Program-made: the position numbers and the translations under genes
Notes under the pieces: model-generated
What the model saw: only the letters and a program-made list of their open reading frames with translations
Told to the model about the DNA's origin: nothing
Database searches by the model: none
Assembly: GCA_028711675.1 (NCBI GenBank)
Contig: JAQTRT010000002.1
Location: 1-39,063 of the forward strand
Length of the DNA stretch: 39,063 nucleotides
Direction: 5' to 3'
DNA from: a bacterium
GTDB lineage: Bacteria; Spirochaetota; JAHITG01
In this document: positions 16,142-23,510 of the stretch, piece by piece
Layout of the letters: each line of letters opens with the position of its first letter
Numbering within the stretch: position 1 is the first letter of the stretch

Positions 16142-16959
16142 TTGAATATGACCTGCATATCCATTCTTCTGTCTCCGACGGCACGCTCACCCCGCGCCAG
16201 ATCATCGATACCGCCAGGCAAAAAAAACTGAAAGGCGTGGCCATTACCGACCATGACGACATCAGTATCGACGGCATAAAGGAATACGCCGCGGAACAAA
16301 ACATGTTCTACACGTACGGTATCGAATTTTCCACGGATATCCCCAATCTCCATATCCTGGGCTATCAGGTCGATCTTCATTCCCCGGCCCTGAGGGAATT
16401 CCTGGATGAACAGAAGAGCGGACGGGAGAAGGCCATCAGGGAGATGTGTAAAAAGACACGGGCGCTTGGTATACCTGTTGATTTTGAGGAGATCGCCGAG
16501 TCCAGCACAAAGACGCTCGGTCGGCCCCATCTGGCGGAACTGATGGTTAAAAAAGGATATACCAGCAACATCTATGAAGCGTTCCAGAAATACCTTAAGA
16601 ACGGTAAACCGGTTTTCGTGGATTATAAAAAATATAATTTCCTGAAGATCCTGGATATCATCATCAACAGCAAGGGCATCCCTGTCCTGGCGCACCCTGC
16701 CATGCTGAGGCCCGAGCTCTTCTATTCCGTGTTCAGCCAGGCCGTCAAGAACAACCTGGCAGGCCTTGAGGTCTATTACCCGCGCCATTCCCCGGACCAG
16801 AAAAAACGGCTCAAGAAGCTTGCCCGGGAGTATAATCTGATCATCACCGGCGGCTCTGATTTTCACGGTGATATCAAACCTGATATTGAAATCGGAAGTG
16901 ACGGTGTGAACCAGCAGGAATTCGAACGTTTTATTCAGTTATTACAGCAGAAAAAATAA
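16105..16959 (+). CDS. PHP-domain phosphoesterase (TrpH/RNase AM-like)
   Basis: A 284-residue protein whose ATG lies inside the DHH gene. The first PHP metal motif is YDLHIHSSVSDGT (H18, H20, D25), the second is AITDHDDI (H50 region), followed by YTYGIEFS, VLAHPAMLRPE and the C-terminal TGGSDFHG. This full motif set is typical of active TrpH/YciV-type enzymes: 5'-3' exonucleases acting on RNA ends and hydrolysing 3',5'-bisphosphate nucleotides. Paired with a DHH enzyme, it could form a two-step pathway for short oligonucleotides or pAp-like products. It ends 49 nt from the convergent rpmA. Confidence 0.82.
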   Translation: MVQPEKSSTGHLVEYDLHIHSSVSDGTLTPRQIIDTARQKKLKGVAITDHDDISIDGIKEYAAEQNMFYTYGIEFSTDIPNLHILGYQVDLHSPALREFLDEQKSGREKAIREMCKKTRALGIPVDFEEIAESSTKTLGRPHLAELMVKKGYTSNIYEAFQKYLKNGKPVFVDYKKYNFLKILDIIINSKGIPVLAHPAMLRPELFYSVFSQAVKNNLAGLEVYYPRHSPDQKKRLKKLAREYNLIITGGSDFHGDIKPDIEIGSDGVNQQEFERFIQLLQQKK

Positions 16960-17008
16960 TCGTGAAAGAGATCAGTTAAGACCTGTGCCGTGCTTTTAAC
17001 ATCCCGGA

Positions 17009-17254
17009 TCAGACGACTTCAATGACCTTCCGGCCTCTGGCGCTGCGGAAAACAAGAACCCCGTCCTTCTTGGCAAAAAGGGTTTTATCCCTGCCCATAC
17101 CCACATTGATGCCGGGTAAAAATTTCGTCCCCTTCTGGCGTACGATGATGTTGCCGGACCGTACTTTCTGGCCGCCGAACAGTTTTACGCCGAGATATTT
17201 AGGATTACTGTCCCTGCCGTTCTTGCAGGAACCTTGACCTTTTTTATGCGCCAT
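17009..17254 (-). CDS. rpmA: 50S ribosomal protein L27
   Basis: An 81-residue L27 with the standard opening AHKKGQGSCKNGRDSNPKYLG and RSGNIIVRQKGTKFLPG. GGAGG sits 6 nt upstream of ATG 17254. The start lies 11 nt inside the end of prp. L27's N-terminal tail reaches the peptidyl-transferase centre. Notably, there is no N-terminal extension of the kind that Prp removes in Firmicutes, and no in-frame upstream start. The obg gene that often follows rpmA is absent; the next gene converges. Confidence 0.97.
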   Translation of the reverse strand: MAHKKGQGSCKNGRDSNPKYLGVKLFGGQKVRSGNIIVRQKGTKFLPGINVGMGRDKTLFAKKDGVLVFRSARGRKVIEVV

Positions 17255-17624
17255 GTTTTTCCTCCGTGTCTGTATTGCTGATATCGATATGTCCCGGATA
17301 TTCCCTGATCATCTCTTCCAGGGTCCGTAATAAAGTCCGGAACAATAACTCGCTCTTCCCGTCCGGCTTATCTTTTAATTTGCATTCCATGAAGCCGGCT
17401 TCATCCGTCCGGAATTCGATCCTGCGGCCTTCGATGCGGCCCAGGCCGATCACCGTCATATAGGATACGGCCGAGACCGCGGAGCAGATATAATCCTTCT
17501 GCCCCGTGCTTTTTAAAAACAGATACCGCAACCTGCCCTTTATCCCGCGATAAAGGTCCGAATGTCCTGTTATTTTAAAACCGATTATTTTTTGCCGGTG
17601 ATAAATAAAATCCGCATGGATCAT
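17244..17624 (-). CDS. prp: Prp-like ribosomal-processing cysteine protease (YsxB family)
   Basis: A 126-residue protein between rplU and rpmA, overlapping rplU by one base (TGATG) and rpmA by 11. In Firmicutes, Prp cleaves the N-terminal extension of L27. The catalytic pair is visible as GHSD (H21) and DYICSAVSAVS (C47). In the characterised Staphylococcus enzyme these residues are about 12 apart; here they are 26 apart because of an insertion (about 28-41, IKGRLRYLFLKSTGQ). The C-terminal part (ELLFRTLLRTLEEMIREYP) matches the family's terminal helix. Since L27 here has no extension to cleave, the substrate is uncertain. Confidence 0.8.
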   Translation of the reverse strand: MIHADFIYHRQKIIGFKITGHSDLYRGIKGRLRYLFLKSTGQKDYICSAVSAVSYMTVIGLGRIEGRRIEFRTDEAGFMECKLKDKPDGKSELLFRTLLRTLEEMIREYPGHIDISNTDTEEKHGA

Positions 17625-17935
17625 CAGGCTATTTTAATATCTTTGATCTTAATGACCGTATAAGGCTGCCGGTGTCCGGTCTTTCTCTTATATCCTTTTC
17701 TCCGTTTGTATTTAAAGATGATGATCTTTTTCCCTTTGATATCTTCGACCACTTCAGCGTCCACTTCCGCGTTCGCGATATACGGTTTGCCGATCACGGT
17801 CTGTTTATCATCTTTATACAGGAGAACATTCTTGATCTTCAGCTTTTTTTCGCCGGTGTTGAGCTTGTCAACGGTGATCTCCTCATCCTTCCTCACCAGA
17901 TACTGGTTCTTATTCAACTCAATGACTGCGTACAT
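17624..17935 (-). CDS. rplU: 50S ribosomal protein L21
   Basis: A 103-residue L21 with the canonical opening YAVIELNKNQYLVRKDEEI and the C-terminal rRNA-binding FKYKRRKGYKRKTGHRQPY. A strong GGAGG lies 7 nt before ATG 17935. It is the first gene of rplU-prp-rpmA and lies 29 nt downstream of the flaA-like gene in the same direction, with no obvious promoter or terminator between them. Confidence 0.97.
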   Translation of the reverse strand: MYAVIELNKNQYLVRKDEEITVDKLNTGEKKLKIKNVLLYKDDKQTVIGKPYIANAEVDAEVVEDIKGKKIIIFKYKRRKGYKRKTGHRQPYTVIKIKDIKIA

Positions 17936-17964
17936 GGAACAAACCTCCTGATTTTACCGCTCGT

Positions 17965-18711
17965 TTACCACTCGTCGGATATTTCCAATCCGGGATAAGT
18001 CTTGGCATACTGGTCCAGTAATGCTTCCACCTGATCGATATAGACATAAAATGTTTTATGCTGTTCGTCCGCAAACTGCGAAGGAATGCAGGTTACCTGA
18101 AATCCGGCAAGCTCGATCACTTTTCTCTGCGGATACAGGTCGTAATTCTGGGGGATGTAAGACGGGATACTCACCTCACAGTATTTCCATCCCAGAAAAT
18201 CAAGCTTCGAAACGAATACGGGATAATTCCTGCCCAGATAATCTTTCAGGATCAGTTCGAAATCCACGTTCCGGCCGCGGCCGAGGACCCATAAAGCGAT
18301 CTTTTTACAATAACCGTCCATCTGGTAAGACTGCTTGGCTTTCAGGAACACGGAAGCCCTGATCAATTCCGGAAAAGAGACCTTTACGCCCAGGCAGCTG
18401 CTGTTGTCCTTATAATTATCCATCAGGAACCGGCCTGTCTTCAGGCTGCTGAAAACAAGGCTGGGTTCTGTTTTCTTAAAATATGCCTTTAACTCCGTGG
18501 ATTCGCTCTTCTGTTCGCTGCTTTTCTGCGAAGAAGCGTTCAGATCCCAGTTATTGATCTTACTGAATTCAAAATCATCCACGAGGACCCATCTTTGATA
18601 ATCCAGGGGGGTTACGAATTTCAGCTTTATGTTCTGGTAATCGGTCTGACCAGCCAGGGACATAGTAAAAAACATAATAAAAAGAACGGATAAAACGCAT
18701 TTCATCTTCAT
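17965..18711 (-). CDS. FlaA-like flagellar filament sheath protein
   Basis: A 248-residue exported protein with a signal peptide (CVLSVLFIMFFTMSLAG) and GGAG 7 nt before ATG 18711. It follows the FlaA (PF04620) pattern: WVLVDDFEFSKINNW near the N-terminus, LGVKVSFPELIRASVF, IALWVLGRGRNVDFELIL, KDYLGRNYPVF, LDFLGWKYCEVSIPSYIPQ and FYVYIDQVEALLD. FlaA forms the sheath around periplasmic flagella in spirochaetes, and the family is nearly confined to them. It could be a true sheath protein or a divergent paralogue; no other flagellar structural gene is in the window. It directly precedes rplU. Confidence 0.8.
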   Translation of the reverse strand: MKMKCVLSVLFIMFFTMSLAGQTDYQNIKLKFVTPLDYQRWVLVDDFEFSKINNWDLNASSQKSSEQKSESTELKAYFKKTEPSLVFSSLKTGRFLMDNYKDNSSCLGVKVSFPELIRASVFLKAKQSYQMDGYCKKIALWVLGRGRNVDFELILKDYLGRNYPVFVSKLDFLGWKYCEVSIPSYIPQNYDLYPQRKVIELAGFQVTCIPSQFADEQHKTFYVYIDQVEALLDQYAKTYPGLEISDEW

Positions 18712-18744
18712 AAATATTCTCCATGAAAAACGAAATTTCTATAG

Positions 18745-18772
18745 ATGATAATATAATTAATTCAATTGTCAA
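18745..18772 (-). promoter_or_regulatory. Sigma-70-type promoter of the flaA-like gene
   Basis: TTGACA (18772-18767), 16 nt, TATCAT (18750-18745) on the minus strand. The predicted start is near 18738, giving a leader of about 27 nt that contains the GGAG site. It may also serve rplU-prp-rpmA. Confidence 0.55.
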
Positions 18773-18783
18773 GTAAAAGGTGA

Positions 18784-19962
18784 TTAAAAATAATACCTTA
18801 TACCCAGACTGATATCCAGGCCATTGGCCGAATAATCATTGATGAACCAGTGGAAAAAATCCACCTGGCAGAGGAATCCCAGCTGGTTGAACCTGATCCT
18901 CGTATTCCCGATATAGAAAAGGCCCGGATATACGGTATATTCAATGCCGGCCCCAGCCTGGAGAACCGCATTAATGGAGGAGGAAGACTCTTTCTCCGTT
19001 CCCAGGCCGGAATAATAGGTATGGATCAGGCCGGCCCCTGCTCCTATTGAAACAAAAGGCGAGAGACGGTTGATGCGCGTATCAAAACGAAAAATAAAAC
19101 TAAAAATAACGGGCAAATAAGTATTGTAGGTATACTTTTTTAAAGGATCATCTTCAGCACCGGATTGAAGGGAAGGGATAAGCATAAGGTCGATCTGATT
19201 GTAGAGGTTACGGACCCCCCAGATGGGGAGTCTGAAAAGCAGATTAATATCATGGCTCCAGCCATTCTCGGACCGTTTTCCCATCTCCCCCAGTCCCATG
19301 AAATAGCCCGGTCTGTATCCCAGAGCCCAGGACTGGACCCTCTGTTCATAGGGATTCAGCCATTTGAACTCTTTTTTTTCTTTCAGCGTGGGTTCGGAAT
19401 AATCTCCTTTCTCAATGGTAGCCACCAGGGTCTCGCTCACATATTTAAGGCATCCTTTCATGCCGGATGTCCACAATATGGCCTTGCTCCTGCTCTCCAC
19501 GAGAAAGAACGTTATATCAATATAACTTGTTTCAAAATCCTTGCCTTCGTAAAAACGGGCGATCTTGCCGTACAGGTACGCGTCCATGGTCTTGACCGGA
19601 GTCTGGGAGGTCTCTATCCGGTTCTTGATTTTTTTCTCGTCATATTCAGGAATATATTTTCCCCGCTGAACGGAAAGGCTGTCCTCCTCTGTCTGGCTTA
19701 ATTTCTCATCAGCATCCGCGATCTGGACCTTGTTCAGCCTGTAAAACCTGTCCAACAGGGACTGGTGGAACCGTTCGCTTATCTCCAGATAATCCACAAG
19801 TTCAGCACGGCCGGAATTGACCAGCTTGGCATCAAAATGAAAAAGGGCAAGGGATTTAATGTTCTGTATCCGGTTATCCGGAAGGACATCTGTTTCAATG
19901 AGGGGTTCGGAAAAAAGTGCAGGAGTGAATAGAAAAAAAAGAAAGATTATTTTTTTCATCAT
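18784..19962 (-). CDS. CsgG-like domain fused to an outer-membrane beta-barrel
   Basis: A 392-residue exported protein (signal KKIIFLFFLFTPALFSEP). Residues about 35-190 resemble the CsgG/TolB-N-like fold: IKSLALFHFDAKLV, a conserved helix (FHQSLLDRFYRLNKVQIADA) and AYLYGKIARFYEG...SKAILWTSG, the usual 'assemble a lipoprotein response' layout. From about residue 215 the protein becomes barrel-like: many strands rich in Tyr and Gly (PFVSIGAGAGLIH, AVLQAGAGIEYTVYPG) ending in GLDISLGIRYYF with a C-terminal Phe, the outer-membrane insertion signal. The function is unknown. It lies downstream of two lipoprotein genes in the same direction and may form an envelope complex with them. ATG 19959 is an alternative start; no Shine-Dalgarno sequence is evident. 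Confidence 0.6.
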   Translation of the reverse strand: MMKKIIFLFFLFTPALFSEPLIETDVLPDNRIQNIKSLALFHFDAKLVNSGRAELVDYLEISERFHQSLLDRFYRLNKVQIADADEKLSQTEEDSLSVQRGKYIPEYDEKKIKNRIETSQTPVKTMDAYLYGKIARFYEGKDFETSYIDITFFLVESRSKAILWTSGMKGCLKYVSETLVATIEKGDYSEPTLKEKKEFKWLNPYEQRVQSWALGYRPGYFMGLGEMGKRSENGWSHDINLLFRLPIWGVRNLYNQIDLMLIPSLQSGAEDDPLKKYTYNTYLPVIFSFIFRFDTRINRLSPFVSIGAGAGLIHTYYSGLGTEKESSSSINAVLQAGAGIEYTVYPGLFYIGNTRIRFNQLGFLCQVDFFHWFINDYSANGLDISLGIRYYF

Positions 19963-20000
19963 AATCAAGAAAAACAGGGGAAGGGAGGATGGGAACGGAA

Positions 20001-20032
20001 GGGAACAGGAAAGGATTAACTCCCCTGTTCCC
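20001..20032. other. Hairpin in the lipoprotein/CsgG-barrel intergenic gap
   Basis: GGGAACAGG (20001-20009) pairs with CCTGTTCCC (20024-20032), a 9-bp stem with a 14-nt loop. No run of T follows on the transcribed (minus) strand, so it is not a standard intrinsic terminator. It may stabilise or attenuate the transcript between the two genes. Confidence 0.4.
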
Positions 20033-20046
20033 GTTATCCGTTTCTA

Positions 20047-20505
20047 TTATTCAAAACCAGCTTCTGCCATTTTTTTCAGGCCTTTTTTCTCGATCCTGTA
20101 AACGACCGAGCAGTTATCTTCTTCGTCATATGTGGTCTTGACGATATTACCGCCTTTTCCGTAGCCGTCAATGGTCTTTAAGGCCACTTCACCCAGGCCG
20201 ACACCGGATTCAGCGCCGCCCTTGGCTTTTAAGGCGTATCCCTTAAAGAGTTCCATGGCTCTTGTCTGAGCCTTTAACAAAGCTCCTTCTTTGGCTCTGT
20301 TCCTCTTGATAACTTTTTTCGCGTTCTCCAGCTCCTCGGGATAGGTTCCTTCAGCTATAACCTGGAACGTATCATCATCCAGAAAACCTTCTGTCTGATA
20401 ATCGTCTCCTTTAATATAGGATTCTGTTCCGGGTTCGGAACCGCAGCCTACCATAAAGGAAAGAAGAGCACCAGCAAACAGGAAGAAAAGTATTTTCTTG
20501 CTCAT
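20047..20505 (-). CDS. LPP20-like lipoprotein
   Basis: A 152-residue lipoprotein starting at ATG 20505, with a strong GGAGG 8 nt upstream; the GTG at 20514 lies inside that site and is rejected. The signal ends in a lipobox (SFMVGCGSEP), so the Cys is lipidated. The mature protein contains DDDTFQVIAEGTYPEEL and RAKEGALLKAQTRAMELFK, similar to the LPP20/FlgT-N module, with an acidic N-terminal linker. The function is unknown. It follows the larger FlgT-like lipoprotein after 22 nt and is very probably its operon partner. Confidence 0.7.
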   Translation of the reverse strand: MSKKILFFLFAGALLSFMVGCGSEPGTESYIKGDDYQTEGFLDDDTFQVIAEGTYPEELENAKKVIKRNRAKEGALLKAQTRAMELFKGYALKAKGGAESGVGLGEVALKTIDGYGKGGNIVKTTYDEEDNCSVVYRIEKKGLKKMAEAGFE

Positions 20506-20527
20506 GGAATTCACCTCCTTTTATTAT

Positions 20528-21757
20528 TTATTTATTCACAACGCTCACTGAGACAAGACCGAAATCATACTTTAATACGTTCACCTGATAAGGAAATGTT
20601 TCTTTGGTGGTCAGGGCAGTGGCCAGGTCCCTCGGTGTGCCCAGGAATTTTACAGTGAAAACGGATTGGTTCCCTTTTTTCTGTTTGGAATAAACCTCTT
20701 TCACCTCCCGGAAATAGCTCTTCAGGTCCTTGGAAAATTTCAGTTCTGCGGTCAGGGTAAGGCCGCTGGCATAAAGAGTGATAAGATTGCCGTTGTTCAG
20801 GATGTCCTCCCAGGCTGTGAGGATCTGGTTGACCAGGTCGTCCGCCGCCATCTCCGAGGCTTTCTGGATGGCGTTGATACCGCCTGTGGCATTGTTGATA
20901 TGAACCGCTGCTCCGTGTTTGGTGGAAGTGGCTATGATGCGGCCGTCGCCTACGTTCACGACCTTAAAATCCATGTCTGCCTGGAATGATTTCATCTGCG
21001 TGGAATACGCGCTGAGAGCGCCTTCGGCCTCCTTGCTGAACCCTTTGCCCACAATGACCACATCCGCGTTCACTTCAGTCCCCAGTTTTCCGGCTGCAGA
21101 AATGAACTCGTTCTCATCCCCTTCAATGGAGGAATAAAGACCGGATATCAGTTTCTTGTATTCAGCTCCCACATCGGAAGGGCTGATGATGGTAAATTTC
21201 TTCTCGGTGAATTTTTTTACCAGGACATTATAGGACGCATTCTGCTTGGACTCCTGGCCTAAATTTTTCTCATTGATGAAAATGATCACCTTGGGCATGC
21301 TCATGCGGTGCTGCATGATGTCCAGAGCCATCACGTCATCCTTCAGTTTCTGCAAACCCACCACGGCCGTCACCGTGACATAAGCCACGCCGTCATCTAT
21401 TTTCTTCGACTTGATCTCATACTTCTTAATATAGCCCTGTTTCTTGGCATAGATATTCTCTTCCAGGATCACTCCGCTCTCTCCCAGGATACGGGCGTCG
21501 ATGATGGTACCCAGAGCCTGCTCAATGCATTTCCGCAGCGCATTCTCAATGGCTCTGTCGTACGCTTCATCTTTTCCCGCTGAGCGCACCTCAGCCATGC
21601 CTTCCGCGGTCTCTGTTTTTGTCCCCTGTCCGCCGATCTGGTCGGCGCTGCCGAACGAAAACTCATCATCTTTTTTCTGTTTTTCGCTGCTGGCGCAGGA
21701 AATAAACCCGAAAACCATCATGATAATCACCATTTTTATGATCAGGGCTCTTTTCAT
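20528..21757 (-). CDS. FlgT/LPP20-like lipoprotein
   Basis: A 409-residue lipoprotein (signal ends FGFISCASS, a lipobox) starting at ATG 21757 with GGAG 9 nt upstream. The N-terminal half reads AEGMAEVRSAGKDEAYDRAI, then CIEQALGTIID, AKKQGYIKKYEI and VAYVTVTAVVGLQ, the pattern of the FlgT N-terminal domain. A CsgG-like middle region follows (KVIIFINEKNLG, KKFTIISPSDV, VNADVVIVGKGF, MDFKVVNVGDGRIIATST), then a C-terminal beta module. FlgT forms an outer-membrane collar in Vibrio flagella; related LPP20 lipoproteins have no settled function. It is transcribed from the promoter at 21808-21835 with the small lipoprotein. Confidence 0.7.
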   Translation of the reverse strand: MKRALIIKMVIIMMVFGFISCASSEKQKKDDEFSFGSADQIGGQGTKTETAEGMAEVRSAGKDEAYDRAIENALRKCIEQALGTIIDARILGESGVILEENIYAKKQGYIKKYEIKSKKIDDGVAYVTVTAVVGLQKLKDDVMALDIMQHRMSMPKVIIFINEKNLGQESKQNASYNVLVKKFTEKKFTIISPSDVGAEYKKLISGLYSSIEGDENEFISAAGKLGTEVNADVVIVGKGFSKEAEGALSAYSTQMKSFQADMDFKVVNVGDGRIIATSTKHGAAVHINNATGGINAIQKASEMAADDLVNQILTAWEDILNNGNLITLYASGLTLTAELKFSKDLKSYFREVKEVYSKQKKGNQSVFTVKFLGTPRDLATALTTKETFPYQVNVLKYDFGLVSVSVVNK

Positions 21758-21807
21758 AATATTGATCTCCTTGATTGTTTAATGAACATTGACAGGCATA
21801 TCCATAC

Positions 21808-21835
21808 AGTATATCCCGTTTTACTTTAAAGTCAA
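21808..21835 (-). promoter_or_regulatory. Sigma-70-type promoter of the lipoprotein operon
   Basis: TTGACT (21835-21830), 16 nt, TATACT (21813-21808) on the minus strand. The predicted start is near 21801, leaving a 44-nt leader with the GGAG site before ATG 21757. Confidence 0.65.
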
Positions 21836-21865
21836 GAAAAAAAAGGGTGTGTACTATATAAATAC

Positions 21866-22014
21866 TTAAAGGGGTGAAATTGATATTTGTTTTTTTCTCA
21901 TTCTCACGCCCCATCCGTGGGGTGCTGCGAGGGTTCCGCCGGTTTTCACATCCTTGTGAAAACGACGGCTCCACAAACCGAAAAAAAAACAAATATCAAC
22001 TCCACCCCTTTTAA
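21866..22014 (-). repeat. Structured GGA-hairpin repeat, copy 1 (3' of the HD gene)
   Basis: The ends (21866-21890 and 21991-22014) are near-perfect inverted repeats rich in A and T. Inside, on the minus strand, are CGGTTTGTGGAGCCGTC, the hairpin GTTTTCACA-AGGA-TGTGAAAAC, GGAACCCTCG, and the hairpin CCCC-ACGGAT-GGGG. The first loop region reads ACAAGGATGT, an exact match to the core of the CsrA SELEX consensus (ACARGGAUGU). The core also occurs at 28689-28848, where the second stem and the outer stem differ in sequence but still pair. It fills the 286-nt gap between the HD gene's stop and the lipoprotein operon and lies 3' of the HD gene in its sense. Confidence 0.75.
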
Positions 22015-22043
22015 CAACTTAACTTCTTTTTAAAATATCCCCG

Positions 22044-23510
22044 TTAAACGTTCGTGATCTCGGTCCTGTTCTTCACCTCGTTCAGGTACCGGCCCTTGAG
22101 ACCAAGCTCAAGCTGCAGGTCCTTTATATTATTCCGGTCCAGGCGGTCCACAGGACTTTTTTTATCCACAAAAACCCGCAGCACATAATACTTCAGGGGA
22201 ATATCATTGAACAGATCGTTCTCATCCTGGTCCATGAAGACCTTGTTCTTCTCGTCATACATGGCGATCACCTTGCTGTCATCGTGCTGACGCAGGTCTT
22301 CCCGGCTCCTGAACCGGACCAGGAGATTCTTATTCCGGACATCCACGATGTTCCGGGAAATCACATGGCGTGCACCCAGGACCTTCCGGACTTTCTTTTC
22401 AAGCTCCTCCACGGTAATGATCGCGCCTGCCTCCCTGAAGTGGTAGATAAAATCCTCCTCTTCATATATCTTTTTATAAGGCAGGATACGGCTGTCCAGG
22501 ATCTTCAGCCATTCCTCCGCGAGAGCCCGTTTGGTCCTGTTCTTCTCCCGGGACCAGTTCCGGATCCGGGTATTCAAACTGAAATCATCCAGGAAAAGGA
22601 ACTGATCGAGCTTCTTGTACACATCGCCCAGTTTCATGAGCCTGAAGGTATCCGGGATGAGCCCGCCGAACGATTTTTCCAGAACATCTTTATTCTCGTT
22701 GTAATAAATATTCTTGAACAAATTGAACCTTGTGGTCAGAAAAGCCCTCAGGACCGGCAGAGCGGCCCGTGTGAGGGTCAGGCCGTTCGGACTGAGGAAA
22801 GACTGGTCGATGAGCCTTTTATAACTGATCTCGCCTACCTCCTTAAGCCCGGAAAAATATTTATCCCTCAGGAGGAAGTCGATGGAATCCACGCTGTATA
22901 CGCCGAACATGATCTTGGAGAACACCTGTTCCCAGACCTGGTAATTCCTGTAATCAGAAGGGAGTTTGATGAATTTAACGATCAACGCAGGTTCGATCCG
23001 CTGTTCAAACGGTCCGGAGGGCGAGATGCGGATCTTCCGGATAAGGTCGCCCAGTTCCTCTGTGATGATCTTGGCCGAGATATCCTCATGGGTCTTACGG
23101 TAATATTTATAAAGGTAAATATCATCGATCAGATGGCCCATGGGCGAATGGCCGATATCATGGAGAAGGCCGGCCAGCCGGAAGACCTCGATCACATGAT
23201 TCTTTTCCGGTATAGATTCATGGGGAAAAGCCTGCTTGAAAAAAGGATAAAGGTGGCCGGCCATTTCACCGGCCAGGTGCATGGCACCCAGGGAATGGAG
23301 GAACCGGGTATGGACCGCGTTGGGGAAGACCAGCCAGGAGGCCTGGAGCTGCAGGATCCGGCGCAGGCGCTGCACCCAGGGAGAATCGATGATATTCTTC
23401 TCCGCGACGATCTTATCGCCGTTCGACCTGGTAAAGCCGATATAATCGTAGATCACGTCCTGGATCCATTGGATATTATTATTCATACTGTATTCCGCTC
23501 TCCCGTGCAT
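22044..23510 (-). CDS. HD-domain phosphohydrolase (COG1078, YwfO/SAMHD1-like)
   Basis: A 488-residue protein. The metal-binding HD motifs are seen in NAVHTRFLHSLGAMHLAG and RLAGLLHDIGHSPMGHLID, with the later Asp in YSVDSIDFLLRD. This is the layout of the COG1078 group, related to dGTP triphosphohydrolases and SAMHD1, which hydrolyse nucleoside triphosphates or related nucleotides. The C-terminal part (after about 380) is basic and beta-rich. ATG 23510 overlaps the TGA of ssnA (TGATG), so translation is coupled; ATG 23486 (MNNNIQWIQDV) is an alternative start. Its 3' side carries the structured repeat at 21866-22014. Confidence 0.85.
   Translation of the reverse strand: MHGRAEYSMNNNIQWIQDVIYDYIGFTRSNGDKIVAEKNIIDSPWVQRLRRILQLQASWLVFPNAVHTRFLHSLGAMHLAGEMAGHLYPFFKQAFPHESIPEKNHVIEVFRLAGLLHDIGHSPMGHLIDDIYLYKYYRKTHEDISAKIITEELGDLIRKIRISPSGPFEQRIEPALIVKFIKLPSDYRNYQVWEQVFSKIMFGVYSVDSIDFLLRDKYFSGLKEVGEISYKRLIDQSFLSPNGLTLTRAALPVLRAFLTTRFNLFKNIYYNENKDVLEKSFGGLIPDTFRLMKLGDVYKKLDQFLFLDDFSLNTRIRNWSREKNRTKRALAEEWLKILDSRILPYKKIYEEEDFIYHFREAGAIITVEELEKKVRKVLGARHVISRNIVDVRNKNLLVRFRSREDLRQHDDSKVIAMYDEKNKVFMDQDENDLFNDIPLKYYVLRVFVDKKSPVDRLDRNNIKDLQLELGLKGRYLNEVKNRTEITNV

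Noticed and set aside
20001..20032. Intrinsic terminator after the LPP20-like gene
   Set aside because: The stem is good, but there is no T-run on the minus strand after it, so it is listed only as a hairpin.
21666..21992. Minus-strand ORF starting MFFFRFVEPSFSQG
   Set aside because: It is a translation of the structured repeat running on into the lipoprotein gene. The similar peptide at 28690 comes from the second copy of the same repeat, and neither ORF has a ribosome site.
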